A stretch of 40,568 bases of DNA, from positions 1 to 40,568 of the forward strand of contig CAUWCT010000051.1 in NCBI GenBank assembly GCA_963557065.1. Direction: 5' to 3'. Shown piece by piece: positions 16,227-24,045 of the stretch (positions are counted from its first letter, which is position 1; the number at the start of each line of letters is the position of its first letter). The stretch is from UMGS1370 sp963557065. Its GTDB lineage: Bacteria; Bacillota; Clostridia; Lachnospirales; Lachnospiraceae. A model generated the notes under the pieces. That model saw only the letters and a program-made list of their open reading frames with translations, searched no databases and was not told the DNA's origin. The position numbers were made by a program, and so were the translations under genes.

Positions 16227-16421
16227 ATGATGGATGTTAAAAAATCAATAGTACGTTTACAGAATAGATTTGATAAAACCGCAGAGAGATTTGCTTTTCG
16301 CCATCCTTACGGGGCATTTTTAGCCATGTTTGTCGGCGTTCCGCTGTTTGCACTGCTGGCAGTCTCTATTTCCACAGTCTGTGTCACACTGCCCATTGCC
16401 TGGATATTTGGATGGTTGTAG
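16227..16421 (+). CDS. Small membrane protein, 64 aa
   Basis: A short protein with a charged N-terminal helix (about 1-30, VKKSIVRLQNRFDKTAERFAFRHP) and one long hydrophobic segment (about 33-64) that may form one or two membrane passes. No family is recognised. ATG 16227 has AAAGGAG about ten bases upstream, and a second ATG follows at once. The ORF is preceded by a terminator and has no close neighbour, so it is probably transcribed alone. It is supported by the ribosome binding site and amino acid pattern only. Confidence 0.55.
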   Translation: MMDVKKSIVRLQNRFDKTAERFAFRHPYGAFLAMFVGVPLFALLAVSISTVCVTLPIAWIFGWL

Positions 16422-16671
16422 GGAAAATTCCGTTTTTCTTTATATGGTCTTAATATAGGATAAAGCTTATTTATGCCTATTTAATGCAGATAAAGGTATG
16501 ATAAAGGAAATGCAAAGATACTATAAAGGTTCCGTATCTAAACAGAAATGTGAGGCGTCAGGGGTGGAGGATGGATTTTGCTGACCTTATTGTCTGATGT
16601 CTTTGTACTGTGCTGTTTTGTTATGAAAAAAAGCAGACGATTTTTTAGACGACAGGAGAAAAATGCTGTAG
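16422..16671. other. Intergenic stretch before the kdpD-like gene
   Basis: About 250 bp without a supported gene. It holds a weak hairpin with T-run after the small membrane protein (GGAAAATTCC then TTTTTCTTT near 16422-16441), and otherwise nothing I can assign. It is AT-rich, with short repeats of the pattern ATAAAGG. Confidence 0.4.
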
Positions 16672-16687
16672 TATAATATGGTATAAT
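16649..16687 (+). promoter_or_regulatory. Putative promoter(s) of the kdpD-like gene
   Basis: Two TATAAT boxes lie ten bases apart (16672-16677 and 16682-16687). ACGACA at 16649-16654 is 17 bp from the first and is a weak -35. Weak -35 boxes suggest dependence on an activator, which may be the response regulator encoded next. The leader of about 30 nt is too short for a known potassium or c-di-AMP riboswitch. Confidence 0.45.
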
Positions 16688-16716
16688 AGAAAACAGGTGC
16701 ATTGGAGGTAAGCGGT

Positions 16717-18714
16717 ATGGAGCAGACAAAAAATCAGAGTCTTTTCAATGGGGATGGTCATGCAGACGAGCATATTCTGGTCTGTCTGTCTTCTTCTGTT
16801 TCCAACGCAAAAATTATACGGACTGCAGCCAAGATGGCTGATGCTTTTCAGGGGACATTTACTGCATTATTTGTTGAAACTTCTGATTTCCATGCAATGG
16901 GGGATGAGGATAAAAATCGGCTTCGATCCAATATCCATCTGGCCAGAAAGCTTGGGGCTTCTGTTGAAACAGTGTATGGGGATGATGTGGCGTTTCAGAT
17001 TGCCGAATTTGCCCGCTTATCCGGTGTTTCCAAAATTGTAATTGGAAGAAATAATACAGCTAGAAGACGTCTGTTTGGAAAACCGGCGCTGACAGATCAG
17101 CTGATTGCAAATGCGCCGAATCTGGATGTTTACATTATTCCGGATCACAATCTGAGTCTTGCAGCTTACCGGGAACAGAGAAAAAAAAGCAGTATTGTAT
17201 TTTCCGCAGCCGATATTGCAAAGTGCATTGGAATCCTTTCTGCAGCCAGCAGTCTGGGGTATGTACTTGAAAAGCTGGGATTTGCGGAAGCCAATATTAT
17301 TACACTGTATGTGCTGGCAGTGTTAGTCATATCAGTAGTGACTGTAAATCGGGTATACAGCCTGATTGCATCTATTGTCAGTGTACTGGTATTTAATTTT
17401 CTGTTTACAGAGCCGAAATTCAGCCTGCAGGCATATGATCAGGGATATCCAGTGACCTTTCTCATCATGTTTTTGGCAGCTTTGATGACAGGGACTCTGG
17501 CAACTAAGTTAAAAAACAGCGCCAAACAGTCCGCCTGGTCGGCCTACCGCACGAAGGTGCTGTTTGATACCAACCAGATGCTCCAGCAGGCAAAAGACAA
17601 AGAAGAGATTCTGTCTGTAACAGCCCAGCAGCTAATCAAGCTGCTCTCTAAAAATATAGTCATCTATGTTGCAAAAAACGGGACACTGGCGGATCCGGCT
17701 GTATTTCCTGCACAGGAAGAAACCAATATGGATCCTTATATTTCAGAGGAAGAGAAAAAAGCGGCAGAATGGGCATTAAAAAATAATAAACATGCTGGAG
17801 CCACTACCCATACGTTTCCCAACGCAAAGTGCCTGTATCTGGCTATCCGGGTCAATGAGTCTGTATACGGGGTAGTGGGAATCGCAATGGGTGATCAGTC
17901 TCTGGATGCTTTTGAAAACAGCATTCTCCTTTCTATTCTGGGAGAATGCGCATTGGCGCTGGAAAACGAAAAAAATGCAAAAGAAAAGGAAGAGGCGGCT
18001 ATTTTGGCAAAAAATGAGCAGCTTCGGGCAAATCTGCTGCGGAGTATTTCCCATGATCTGCGGACTCCTCTGACGTCTATTTCCGGGAACGCCAGTAATC
18101 TGCTTTCCAATGGGACTTCCTTTGATGAAGAGACCAAGAAAGGACTGTACCAGGATATTTACGATGATTCTATGTGGCTGATTAATCTGGTCGAAAATCT
18201 GCTGTCCGTAACCCGCCTGGAAGAAGGAAGGCTGAATCTTCATATTTCCGCAGAACTGGTGGAAGAGGTGATTTGCGAAGCACTCCGCCATGTAAACCGG
18301 TTAAACTGTGAGCACACTATAACTGTAGAGAATGAAGACGAGCTGCTTTTGGCAAAAATGGATGCAAAACTGATTGTCCAGGTGGTTATTAATCTGGTAG
18401 ACAATGCCATTAAATATACAGAAAAAGGTTCTCATATTCATATCCGCTCCAGAAAGGAAGGCGATCTGGCAGTAATTTCCGTATCTGACGATGGCCCTGG
18501 TATTTCTGACGAAAATAAAAAGCAGGTCTTTGACCGGTTTTACAGCGGAGCCAACCGGGTGGCGGACAGCCGAAGAAGCTTAGGTTTGGGGTTGTCCTTG
18601 TGCAAGTCCATTATCAACGCCCATAAAGGTACGATTACGGTTACAGATAATCATCCCCATGGCTCCGTATTTACATTTACACTGCCTGCAGAGGAGGTAC
18701 AGTTGCATGAATAA
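16717..18714 (+). CDS. KdpD-like sensor histidine kinase lacking the KdpD N-terminal domain
   Basis: A 665-aa membrane kinase. Domains in order: universal-stress-protein-like (about 18-145), four membrane helices of DUF4118 (about 168-265), a GAF-like region (about 285-420), the phosphoacceptor SISHDLRTP with His446, and an ATPase domain with NLVDNAIKYTEKG, DDGPGIS and LGLGLSLCKSII. Full-length KdpD has an extra N-terminal P-loop sensor domain of about 200 residues, absent here; this short form is known in Clostridia. It probably senses potassium, turgor or c-di-AMP-related stress. The start is ATG 16717, with GGAGG eight bases upstream. It overlaps the response regulator gene by eight bases. 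No kdpABC is present in the window. Confidence 0.87.
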   Translation: MEQTKNQSLFNGDGHADEHILVCLSSSVSNAKIIRTAAKMADAFQGTFTALFVETSDFHAMGDEDKNRLRSNIHLARKLGASVETVYGDDVAFQIAEFARLSGVSKIVIGRNNTARRRLFGKPALTDQLIANAPNLDVYIIPDHNLSLAAYREQRKKSSIVFSAADIAKCIGILSAASSLGYVLEKLGFAEANIITLYVLAVLVISVVTVNRVYSLIASIVSVLVFNFLFTEPKFSLQAYDQGYPVTFLIMFLAALMTGTLATKLKNSAKQSAWSAYRTKVLFDTNQMLQQAKDKEEILSVTAQQLIKLLSKNIVIYVAKNGTLADPAVFPAQEETNMDPYISEEEKKAAEWALKNNKHAGATTHTFPNAKCLYLAIRVNESVYGVVGIAMGDQSLDAFENSILLSILGECALALENEKNAKEKEEAAILAKNEQLRANLLRSISHDLRTPLTSISGNASNLLSNGTSFDEETKKGLYQDIYDDSMWLINLVENLLSVTRLEEGRLNLHISAELVEEVICEALRHVNRLNCEHTITVENEDELLLAKMDAKLIVQVVINLVDNAIKYTEKGSHIHIRSRKEGDLAVISVSDDGPGISDENKKQVFDRFYSGANRVADSRRSLGLGLSLCKSIINAHKGTITVTDNHPHGSVFTFTLPAEEVQLHE

Positions 18715-19405
18715 ACCATTGATTTTAGTAGTAGAAGACGACCAGTCTGTAAAAAATCTAATCACCACAACCCTTAAGGCTCACGATTACCGATATCTGG
18801 CAGCAGGAAATGGGGAAACGGCTATTTTGGAAGCATCTTCCCACAATCCGGACATCGTGCTGCTGGATTTGGGACTGCCGGACATTGACGGGGTGAAAGT
18901 AATTGAGAGAATCCGCTCCTGGTCCAATATGCCGATTATTGTGATCAGCGCCAGAAGTGAAGATACGGATAAAATTGACGCTTTAGACGCAGGCGCAGAC
19001 GATTACCTGACCAAACCGTTTTCCGTAGAAGAACTTCTGGCCAGACTGCGGGTGACTCAGAGAAGACTTCTGATGATGAAAGATGAAACGCCGTCTCAGT
19101 CAGCCGTATTTGAAAACGGCGATCTGCGGGTAGATTATGCAGCCGGATGCGCTTATCTGGGAGAAGAAGAACTGCACTTGACGCCAATTGAGTATAAACT
19201 CTTGTGCCTTCTTTCCAGAAATATGGGGAAAGTCCTGACTCACACATTTATTACTCAAAACATCTGGGGCAGCAGTTGGGAAAATGACGTGGCGTCTTTA
19301 CGGGTTTTTATGGCGACACTTCGGAAAAAGCTGGAAAAAGGGGGCAGCGGCCCCCAGTATATTCAGACTCATATCGGAGTGGGATATCGAATGATCAAGG
19401 TGTAG
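18707..19405 (+). CDS. KdpE-like OmpR-family response regulator
   Basis: A 232-aa response regulator: receiver domain with acidic pocket E10-D11-D12, phosphoacceptor D54 (LLDLGLP) and K103 (LTKPF), followed by an OmpR-type winged helix (ending ASLRVFMATLRKKLE, IQTHIGVGYRM). The sequence is close to KdpE. GAGGAGG at 18691-18697 precedes ATG 18707, which overlaps the end of the kinase gene, so the two are translated together. The target is not visible; it may act on potassium uptake genes elsewhere or on its own promoter. Confidence 0.88.
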   Translation: MNKPLILVVEDDQSVKNLITTTLKAHDYRYLAAGNGETAILEASSHNPDIVLLDLGLPDIDGVKVIERIRSWSNMPIIVISARSEDTDKIDALDAGADDYLTKPFSVEELLARLRVTQRRLLMMKDETPSQSAVFENGDLRVDYAAGCAYLGEEELHLTPIEYKLLCLLSRNMGKVLTHTFITQNIWGSSWENDVASLRVFMATLRKKLEKGGSGPQYIQTHIGVGYRMIKV

Positions 19406-19409
19406 AGAA

Positions 19410-20012
19410 TTACTTTACAAAAATCTTGATTCCAGCCATTAATTCATCAAAGGTATCAAATGCAGGGATATCCGGATTGTCTGCTTTAATAGCTTTTGTA
19501 GAGCGGAATAAAAATCCGGCTGTTCCTGCTTTTATCATTTCTAAATCGTTGTAGCTGTCTCCGGCTGCAATGGTTTCAAATCCAATGCTCTGCAGCGCTT
19601 TTACGGTTGTCAGTTTTGACTGCAAAACCCGCATTTTGTATCCGGTAATCTTGCCATGTTCCCCGATAACCAGAGAATTGCAGAAAATTGTGGGACGGCC
19701 CAGTTTTTCCATCAAAGGAGAGGCAAACTGGGTAAAGGTATCGCTGACAATAATTACCTGACAAAAGGAGCGCAGTTCATCTAAAAACTCTTTTGCGCCG
19801 GGCAGTGGATCAATGGAAGCAATCACGTCCTGTATTTCTTTTATGCCCAGACCATGTTCGTTTAAAATGTCCAGACGCCATCTCATCAGCTTGTCGTAAT
19901 CCGGTTCATCGCGGGTCGTGCGGGTCAATTCCAAAATACCGCTGGATTTGGCAAACGCTACCCAAATCTCAGGGACCAGAACTCCTTCTAAATCCAAACA
20001 AATAATATACAT
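19410..20012 (-). CDS. thrH: HAD-family phosphoserine phosphatase/homoserine phosphotransferase, ThrH type
   Basis: A 200-aa HAD-superfamily enzyme. The first motif is DLEGVLVPEIW with nucleophile D7 in the DLEGV form typical of ThrH; then IVSDT (motif II), a lysine segment, and AGDSYNDLEMIKAG (motif III). ThrH of Pseudomonas transfers phosphate from phosphoserine to homoserine or hydrolyses phosphoserine. It converges on the kdpE-like gene, four bases apart, and diverges from the MFS gene with its own promoter. The ribosome binding site GGAAGG lies upstream of the ATG at 20012. Confidence 0.87.
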   Translation of the reverse strand: MYIICLDLEGVLVPEIWVAFAKSSGILELTRTTRDEPDYDKLMRWRLDILNEHGLGIKEIQDVIASIDPLPGAKEFLDELRSFCQVIIVSDTFTQFASPLMEKLGRPTIFCNSLVIGEHGKITGYKMRVLQSKLTTVKALQSIGFETIAAGDSYNDLEMIKAGTAGFLFRSTKAIKADNPDIPAFDTFDELMAGIKIFVK

Positions 20013-20054
20013 AGAACCACCTTCCTTTTTATGTTTGCTGAAATGATTACCTTT

Positions 20055-20082
20055 ATTGTATAAGTCTCCAGAAAAATGTCAA
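20055..20082 (-). promoter_or_regulatory. Sigma-A promoter of thrH
   Basis: On the minus strand TTGACA (complement of 20077-20082) and TACAAT (complement of 20055-20060) are 16 bp apart, close to consensus. It is placed back to back with the MFS promoter. Confidence 0.7.
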
Positions 20083-20093
20083 GAAAATTTGGC

Positions 20094-20122
20094 TGGACAT
20101 TCTGGTTTAGAACAGGTATAGT
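20094..20122 (+). promoter_or_regulatory. Sigma-A promoter of the MFS gene
   Basis: TGGACA (20094-20099) and TATAGT (20117-20122), spacer 17 bp. The -35 boxes of the two divergent promoters lie only 11 bp apart. Confidence 0.65.
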
Positions 20123-20144
20123 AAAATCCATGGGAGGATGAAGT

Positions 20145-21311
20145 ATGACGATTTTACTCACAATCATTTATCTGGCTTTTATCAGCCTGGGACTTCCGGA
20201 CGCCATGCTGGGAGCTGCCTGGCCAGGGATGCATGAACAACTGGGAGCGCCAGTTTCGTATGCCGGGATTCTTTCTATGATTATCTCCATCGGGACAGTA
20301 ATTTCCAGTCTGTTAAGCGACAGATTGACAAAAAGGTGGGGAACCGGACGGGTGACCGCATGCAGCGTAGGACTTACTGCGGCGGCTTTGTTTGGATTCT
20401 CAGGCGCCCCGTCTTTTGAAATTCTCTGCATTTTGGCTGTTCCTTACGGACTGGGGGCCGGAGCAGTAGATGCGGCTTTAAATAATTATGCGGCTCTTTA
20501 TTTTAAGGCCAGTCATATGAGCTGGCTTCACTGCTGCTGGGGCATAGGGGCATCTTTGGGGCCTTATATTATGGGACTTTGCCTGACAGGCGGATGGTCC
20601 TGGAACCAGGGATACCGGATTGTGGGCCTTTTGCAGGCAGGTCTCACAACAGTGCTTTTTGCCACCCTGTTTTTGTGGAAAGAAAACAAAGGGGAAGGAG
20701 ACGGGGCAGGCAATCTTTATAAGGGAGAGACGCTGACAGCAGGCAAATTGTTTGAGATTCCTGGAGTCAAAGCTCAGATGGCAACCTTTTTTTGCTATTG
20801 TGCGCTGGAACAGACGGCGGGACTCTGGGCATCCAGTTATCTGGTTATGTTTCGGGGACTTTCAGAAGAAATTGCGGCAAAATGGGCATCCTTATTTTAT
20901 GTGGGGATCACAGCCGGAAGATTTTTAAGCGGATTTCTTGCAATCAAACTAAGCGACCGGCATATGATCCGGCTGGGAGAGACAGCCGGACTTACGGGGA
21001 TTCTTCTGGTACTGCTGCCATTAGGACCAGAAGCCGCTTATGCGGGGTTAATCACCATCGGGTTGGGATGTGCGCCTATTTATCCAAGTCTGATGCATGG
21101 GACGCCGAGGAATTTTGGATGGGAAAGGTCTCAGGCAATCGTGGGACTTCAGATGGCCTTTGCCTATTTGGGAAATATCCTGATGCCGCCGGTATTTGGA
21201 TTTGTTGCACAGGCGGCTGGTATTTTCTGGTATCCCGTCTATCTGCTTTTGATATTGGCAGCCATGGTGATGTTTTCCGAGGGTTTAAACCGGAAAGTAT
21301 CCAGGGCATAA
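20145..21311 (+). CDS. MFS transporter (about 12 TM)
   Basis: A 388-aa major facilitator superfamily permease with about twelve helices. The opening FISLGLPDAMLGAAWPGM and the loop SDRLTKRWGTGRV (the MFS motif A position between helices 2 and 3) are typical of the FucP/YfkF-like sugar or drug MFS proteins; ALNNYAALYF and SWLHCCWGIGASLGP are conserved in that group. The substrate cannot be told. The start ATG 20145 has GGGAGG seven bases upstream and its own promoter. A structured leader for the next gene begins soon after the stop. Confidence 0.85.
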   Translation: MTILLTIIYLAFISLGLPDAMLGAAWPGMHEQLGAPVSYAGILSMIISIGTVISSLLSDRLTKRWGTGRVTACSVGLTAAALFGFSGAPSFEILCILAVPYGLGAGAVDAALNNYAALYFKASHMSWLHCCWGIGASLGPYIMGLCLTGGWSWNQGYRIVGLLQAGLTTVLFATLFLWKENKGEGDGAGNLYKGETLTAGKLFEIPGVKAQMATFFCYCALEQTAGLWASSYLVMFRGLSEEIAAKWASLFYVGITAGRFLSGFLAIKLSDRHMIRLGETAGLTGILLVLLPLGPEAAYAGLITIGLGCAPIYPSLMHGTPRNFGWERSQAIVGLQMAFAYLGNILMPPVFGFVAQAAGIFWYPVYLLLILAAMVMFSEGLNRKVSRA

Positions 21312-21343
21312 AGGGGTGCCTGTCATAAAACTAAAATTTCAGC

Positions 21344-21489
21344 AACAGTTCAGCCATGAGAAGATTGAGACAGGAAAAAGCGCTGAAAGCTTGTTTCATA
21401 AGAGTTTTTCTGTCTCAATCTTCATAGGGCGGACGCCAGGCGCTTCTTGTCCGCCACAAGCGGGCAAGAAGATACAGGACAGAACTGTT
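21344..21489 (+). promoter_or_regulatory. Structured leader with nested hairpins upstream of the Fe-S protein gene
   Basis: Three pairings nest in 146 bases. An outer 8-bp stem joins AACAGTTC (21344-21351) and GAACTGTT (21482-21489). Hairpin A is a stem of about 19-20 bp, 21360-21379 with 21405-21423, one bulge. Hairpin B, 21443-21454 with 21460-21471, has 12 pairs (one wobble) and loop CACAA. A competing stem, GGCGGAC (21428-21434) with GTCCGCC (21449-21455), excludes hairpin B. No T-tract follows. AGGAGG of the next gene lies 11 bases past the outer stem. It may be a regulatory RNA or a MITE-like insertion; no known family is recognised. Confidence 0.5.
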
Positions 21490-21511
21490 ATAAATTTCAG
21501 GAGGTAAAGTT

Positions 21512-22804
21512 ATGGGGCATTTGACAACAAAGGATGCATACAAAAATCTGGAAGAGAGAATTAACTGGTTTACACAGGGAGCACCACCTTCAGAAACCCT
21601 GTATAAGATTCTCCAGGTTCTCTATACGGAAAAGGAGGCAAAATGGGTGGCGCTTTTGCCGGTCCGTCCCTTTACTGCAAAAAAGGCGGCAAAGATCTGG
21701 GGGACGTCAGAGGCAAAAGCAGAAAAATTTCTGAATCATCTCTGTGAAAAAGCGCTGTTAGTGGATTCGTATCACAATGGGGAGAGAAAATTTGTTATGC
21801 CGCCTCCTATGGCAGGGTTTATTGAGTTTGCTCTGATGAGAACCAGAGGAGATATTGATCAGAAATATTTAAGCGAATTGTACTACCAATATATGAATGT
21901 AGAGGAAGATTTTGTAAAAGACCTGTTTTTTGCAACAGAAACCAGACTTGGAAGAGTCTTTGTCCAGGAGCCGGTACTGGGCAACGATAAGATGAACCAT
22001 ATTTTGGATTTCGAGCGGGCGACCCACATTGTGGAAGAGGCAAAATATATTGGACTTGGTACCTGTTACTGCCGCCACAAAGCTTATCATGCAGGACACC
22101 CCTGCGAGATCGATGCGCCATGGGAGGTGTGCCTGACATTTGACAATGTGGCCCGTTCCCTTTCTGAACATGGAGGATATGCCAGACTGATTTCCAAGGA
22201 AGAGGCAAAAGAAGTGCTGCAGCTTTCCTATGAGAGCAACTTAGTCCAAATTGGAGAAAATGTAAGAGAACACCCGGCATTTATCTGCAATTGCTGCGGA
22301 TGCTGCTGCGAGGCCCTGCAGGCCGCCAGAAAATTCAGCCCCATGCAGCCTGTGGCAACTACCAATTACATTCCGGAAATAGAGAAAAAGACCTGCGTTG
22401 GCTGCTCAAAATGTGAAAAGGTCTGCCCTATTCTGGCGATTTCTATGGCAGAAGAAGAGATGCAGGAAGGGCGAAAGAAAAGATGGGCCAGCGTGGATAC
22501 CGAGATTTGTTTAGGCTGCGGAGTCTGCGCCAGAAATTGTCCGACAGGCGCCATTGCGTTAAAACGGCGTCCGGTTCAGATTATTACTCCGGTCAACAGT
22601 ACCCACCGTTTTGTGCTCCAGGCTATTGAAAAAGGGACTTTGCAAAACCTGATTTTTGACAACCAGGCATTTGCAAATCACCGGGCAATGGCAGCAGTAT
22701 TTGCGGCAATCTTAAAGCTTTCTCCAATCAAGCAGGCAATGGCCAGCAAACAGTTTAAGTCGATTTATTTAGACAAGCTTTTGTCCATGCAGAAGAAACA
22801 GTAG
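21512..22804 (+). CDS. 4Fe-4S ferredoxin-domain protein with extra cysteine motifs
   Basis: A 430-aa cytoplasmic iron-sulfur protein. The N-terminal half (about 45-100) contains a winged-helix-like segment. The middle has CYC (185, 187), C198, C207 and a striking run CNCCGCCC (259-266). The C-terminal half holds two ferredoxin clusters, C295-C298-C301-C305 and C333-C336-C339-C343, each with a CP after the last cysteine. Proteins of this family occur in anaerobic Firmicutes and are annotated only as 4Fe-4S binding; the electron partner is unknown. ATG 21512 has AGGAGG upstream. The unusual leader at 21344-21489 suggests regulated expression. Confidence 0.82.
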   Translation: MGHLTTKDAYKNLEERINWFTQGAPPSETLYKILQVLYTEKEAKWVALLPVRPFTAKKAAKIWGTSEAKAEKFLNHLCEKALLVDSYHNGERKFVMPPPMAGFIEFALMRTRGDIDQKYLSELYYQYMNVEEDFVKDLFFATETRLGRVFVQEPVLGNDKMNHILDFERATHIVEEAKYIGLGTCYCRHKAYHAGHPCEIDAPWEVCLTFDNVARSLSEHGGYARLISKEEAKEVLQLSYESNLVQIGENVREHPAFICNCCGCCCEALQAARKFSPMQPVATTNYIPEIEKKTCVGCSKCEKVCPILAISMAEEEMQEGRKKRWASVDTEICLGCGVCARNCPTGAIALKRRPVQIITPVNSTHRFVLQAIEKGTLQNLIFDNQAFANHRAMAAVFAAILKLSPIKQAMASKQFKSIYLDKLLSMQKKQ

Positions 22805-23914
22805 TTAATCCCCTGGAGTATAATCATTGCATGGCTCCTGGGACCAAATCAGATTTTCTCCGTCTGATGCTACGGAAATAGAACCCTGAATGTCGGTGCG
22901 AAAGACCGGGATTTCCATGGATTCAAACCGTTCCATGACCGTATCATGGGGATGGCCGTAGGAATTGCCTTTTTTGCAGCTGATGATCGCGTATCCGGGG
23001 ATGGCATTTTCCAGCAGATTCCAGGAAGAGGAACTGCCGCTTCCATGATGTCCGGCCACATAGACATCGCTTAGCAGAAACCGGCCCCAGGACTGGCACA
23101 TATCCTCTTCCTCTTCGTGTTCAGCATCTCCGGTTAAAAGAAAGCTGGTATTGCCGTATGTAATCCGGATGGCAAGAGAATTGTTGTTGCCGCTGTCCGG
23201 ATCAATGGAGGAAGGCCCCAGTACAGTAAAAGAAGCGTTTCCCAGAGAAAATGTATCGCCTACTGCCGGATGAACAGGGGTCAGGGCGTGATCAGCCAGG
23301 GCTTTTTCATAGGATTTAAAAATAGCGCTGGAAGCCTGGTAGTCGGGGGCCAGGACCTGGTTTACCGAAAAACGATTTAAAACGCCTACGATTCCGCTTA
23401 GATGATCGGCGTCATAATGGGAAACGGTGACGTAATCCAGAGTATCCAGTCCTTGATTTTCCAGATAGCTGACGACAAAAGAGGAAGCATCCCTGTCGCC
23501 GCCGTCATACAGCATGGTTTGTCCGTCTGCTTCTATAAACACAGATAATCCCTGTCCCACGTCCAGTACCGTAAGGCGAAAGGGCGCTTCCTCAAACCCT
23601 TTTGGAGAAACGGAAGAAGGAGAGGAATCAGACGACGGGCGCGCTGGAAGAAAATCGCCCTGGAAATCCACATGGGAAACAGCAGTTTCATAAAATTCTC
23701 TGCAAATTGTCAGCAGCTCTTTTGGAAATGCAGAAGGCAGATCCATGTTAAATAAAGTTCCTACAAAAAATAAAAAAGAAAAAAGCAGGATAGGAAAAGA
23801 TGGAAGCAGAAATTCTTTGCGAAACCAAAATTTTCTTCCTGCTTTTTTGCTGCTGTTTCTTCTGGCAGCAGAAGGCTTTCTTTTGTGTCCGTACGCGCGG
23901 TTGTTTTGTTTCAT
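22805..23914 (-). CDS. ComEC/Rec2-like metallo-beta-lactamase-fold protein, membrane anchored
   Basis: A 369-aa protein with a basic N-terminal tail (about 1-33), one membrane helix (about 36-57), a serine-rich linker and an extracellular metallo-beta-lactamase domain. Motifs are LDVGQG (117-122), SHYDADH (165-171), LLTGDAE and GHHGS. This matches the stand-alone hydrolase domain related to the C-terminus of ComEC, which is thought to act on DNA or another phosphoester. I prefer ATG 23914 because AGGAAGG lies eight bases upstream; the longer frame begins at 23935. A promoter is present at 23952-23980. Confidence 0.82.
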   Translation of the reverse strand: MKQNNRAYGHKRKPSAARRNSSKKAGRKFWFRKEFLLPSFPILLFSFLFFVGTLFNMDLPSAFPKELLTICREFYETAVSHVDFQGDFLPARPSSDSSPSSVSPKGFEEAPFRLTVLDVGQGLSVFIEADGQTMLYDGGDRDASSFVVSYLENQGLDTLDYVTVSHYDADHLSGIVGVLNRFSVNQVLAPDYQASSAIFKSYEKALADHALTPVHPAVGDTFSLGNASFTVLGPSSIDPDSGNNNSLAIRITYGNTSFLLTGDAEHEEEEDMCQSWGRFLLSDVYVAGHHGSGSSSSWNLLENAIPGYAIISCKKGNSYGHPHDTVMERFESMEIPVFRTDIQGSISVASDGENLIWSQEPCNDYTPGD

Positions 23915-23951
23915 GGCCAAGACCTTCCTTTTCATTTTGATACCACACCAT

Positions 23952-23980
23952 AGTGTACCAAAACAAAGGTCTGCTGTAAA
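23952..23980 (-). promoter_or_regulatory. Putative promoter of the ComEC-like gene
   Basis: On the minus strand TTTACA (complement of 23975-23980) and TACACT (complement of 23952-23957) are 17 bp apart, followed by the ribosome binding site of the gene. Confidence 0.5.
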
Positions 23981-24045
23981 CCCAAATTAAGAATAGCATG
24001 ACTGAACTGCTGCAGTGAATCATGCCGGGCGTTTGCCGGCAGCGA

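Noticed and set aside
16678..16716. Potassium or c-di-AMP riboswitch before the kdpD-like gene
   Set aside because: The leader is about 30 nt and shows no conserved fold.
21360..21471. CRISPR array or direct repeats in the hairpin-rich leader
   Set aside because: The repeats are inverted, of different sequence, and occur once each.
24005..24045. Terminator after the AsnB-like gene
   Set aside because: A 6-bp stem (TGCCGG with CCGGCA) is present but no T-tract follows on the minus strand.
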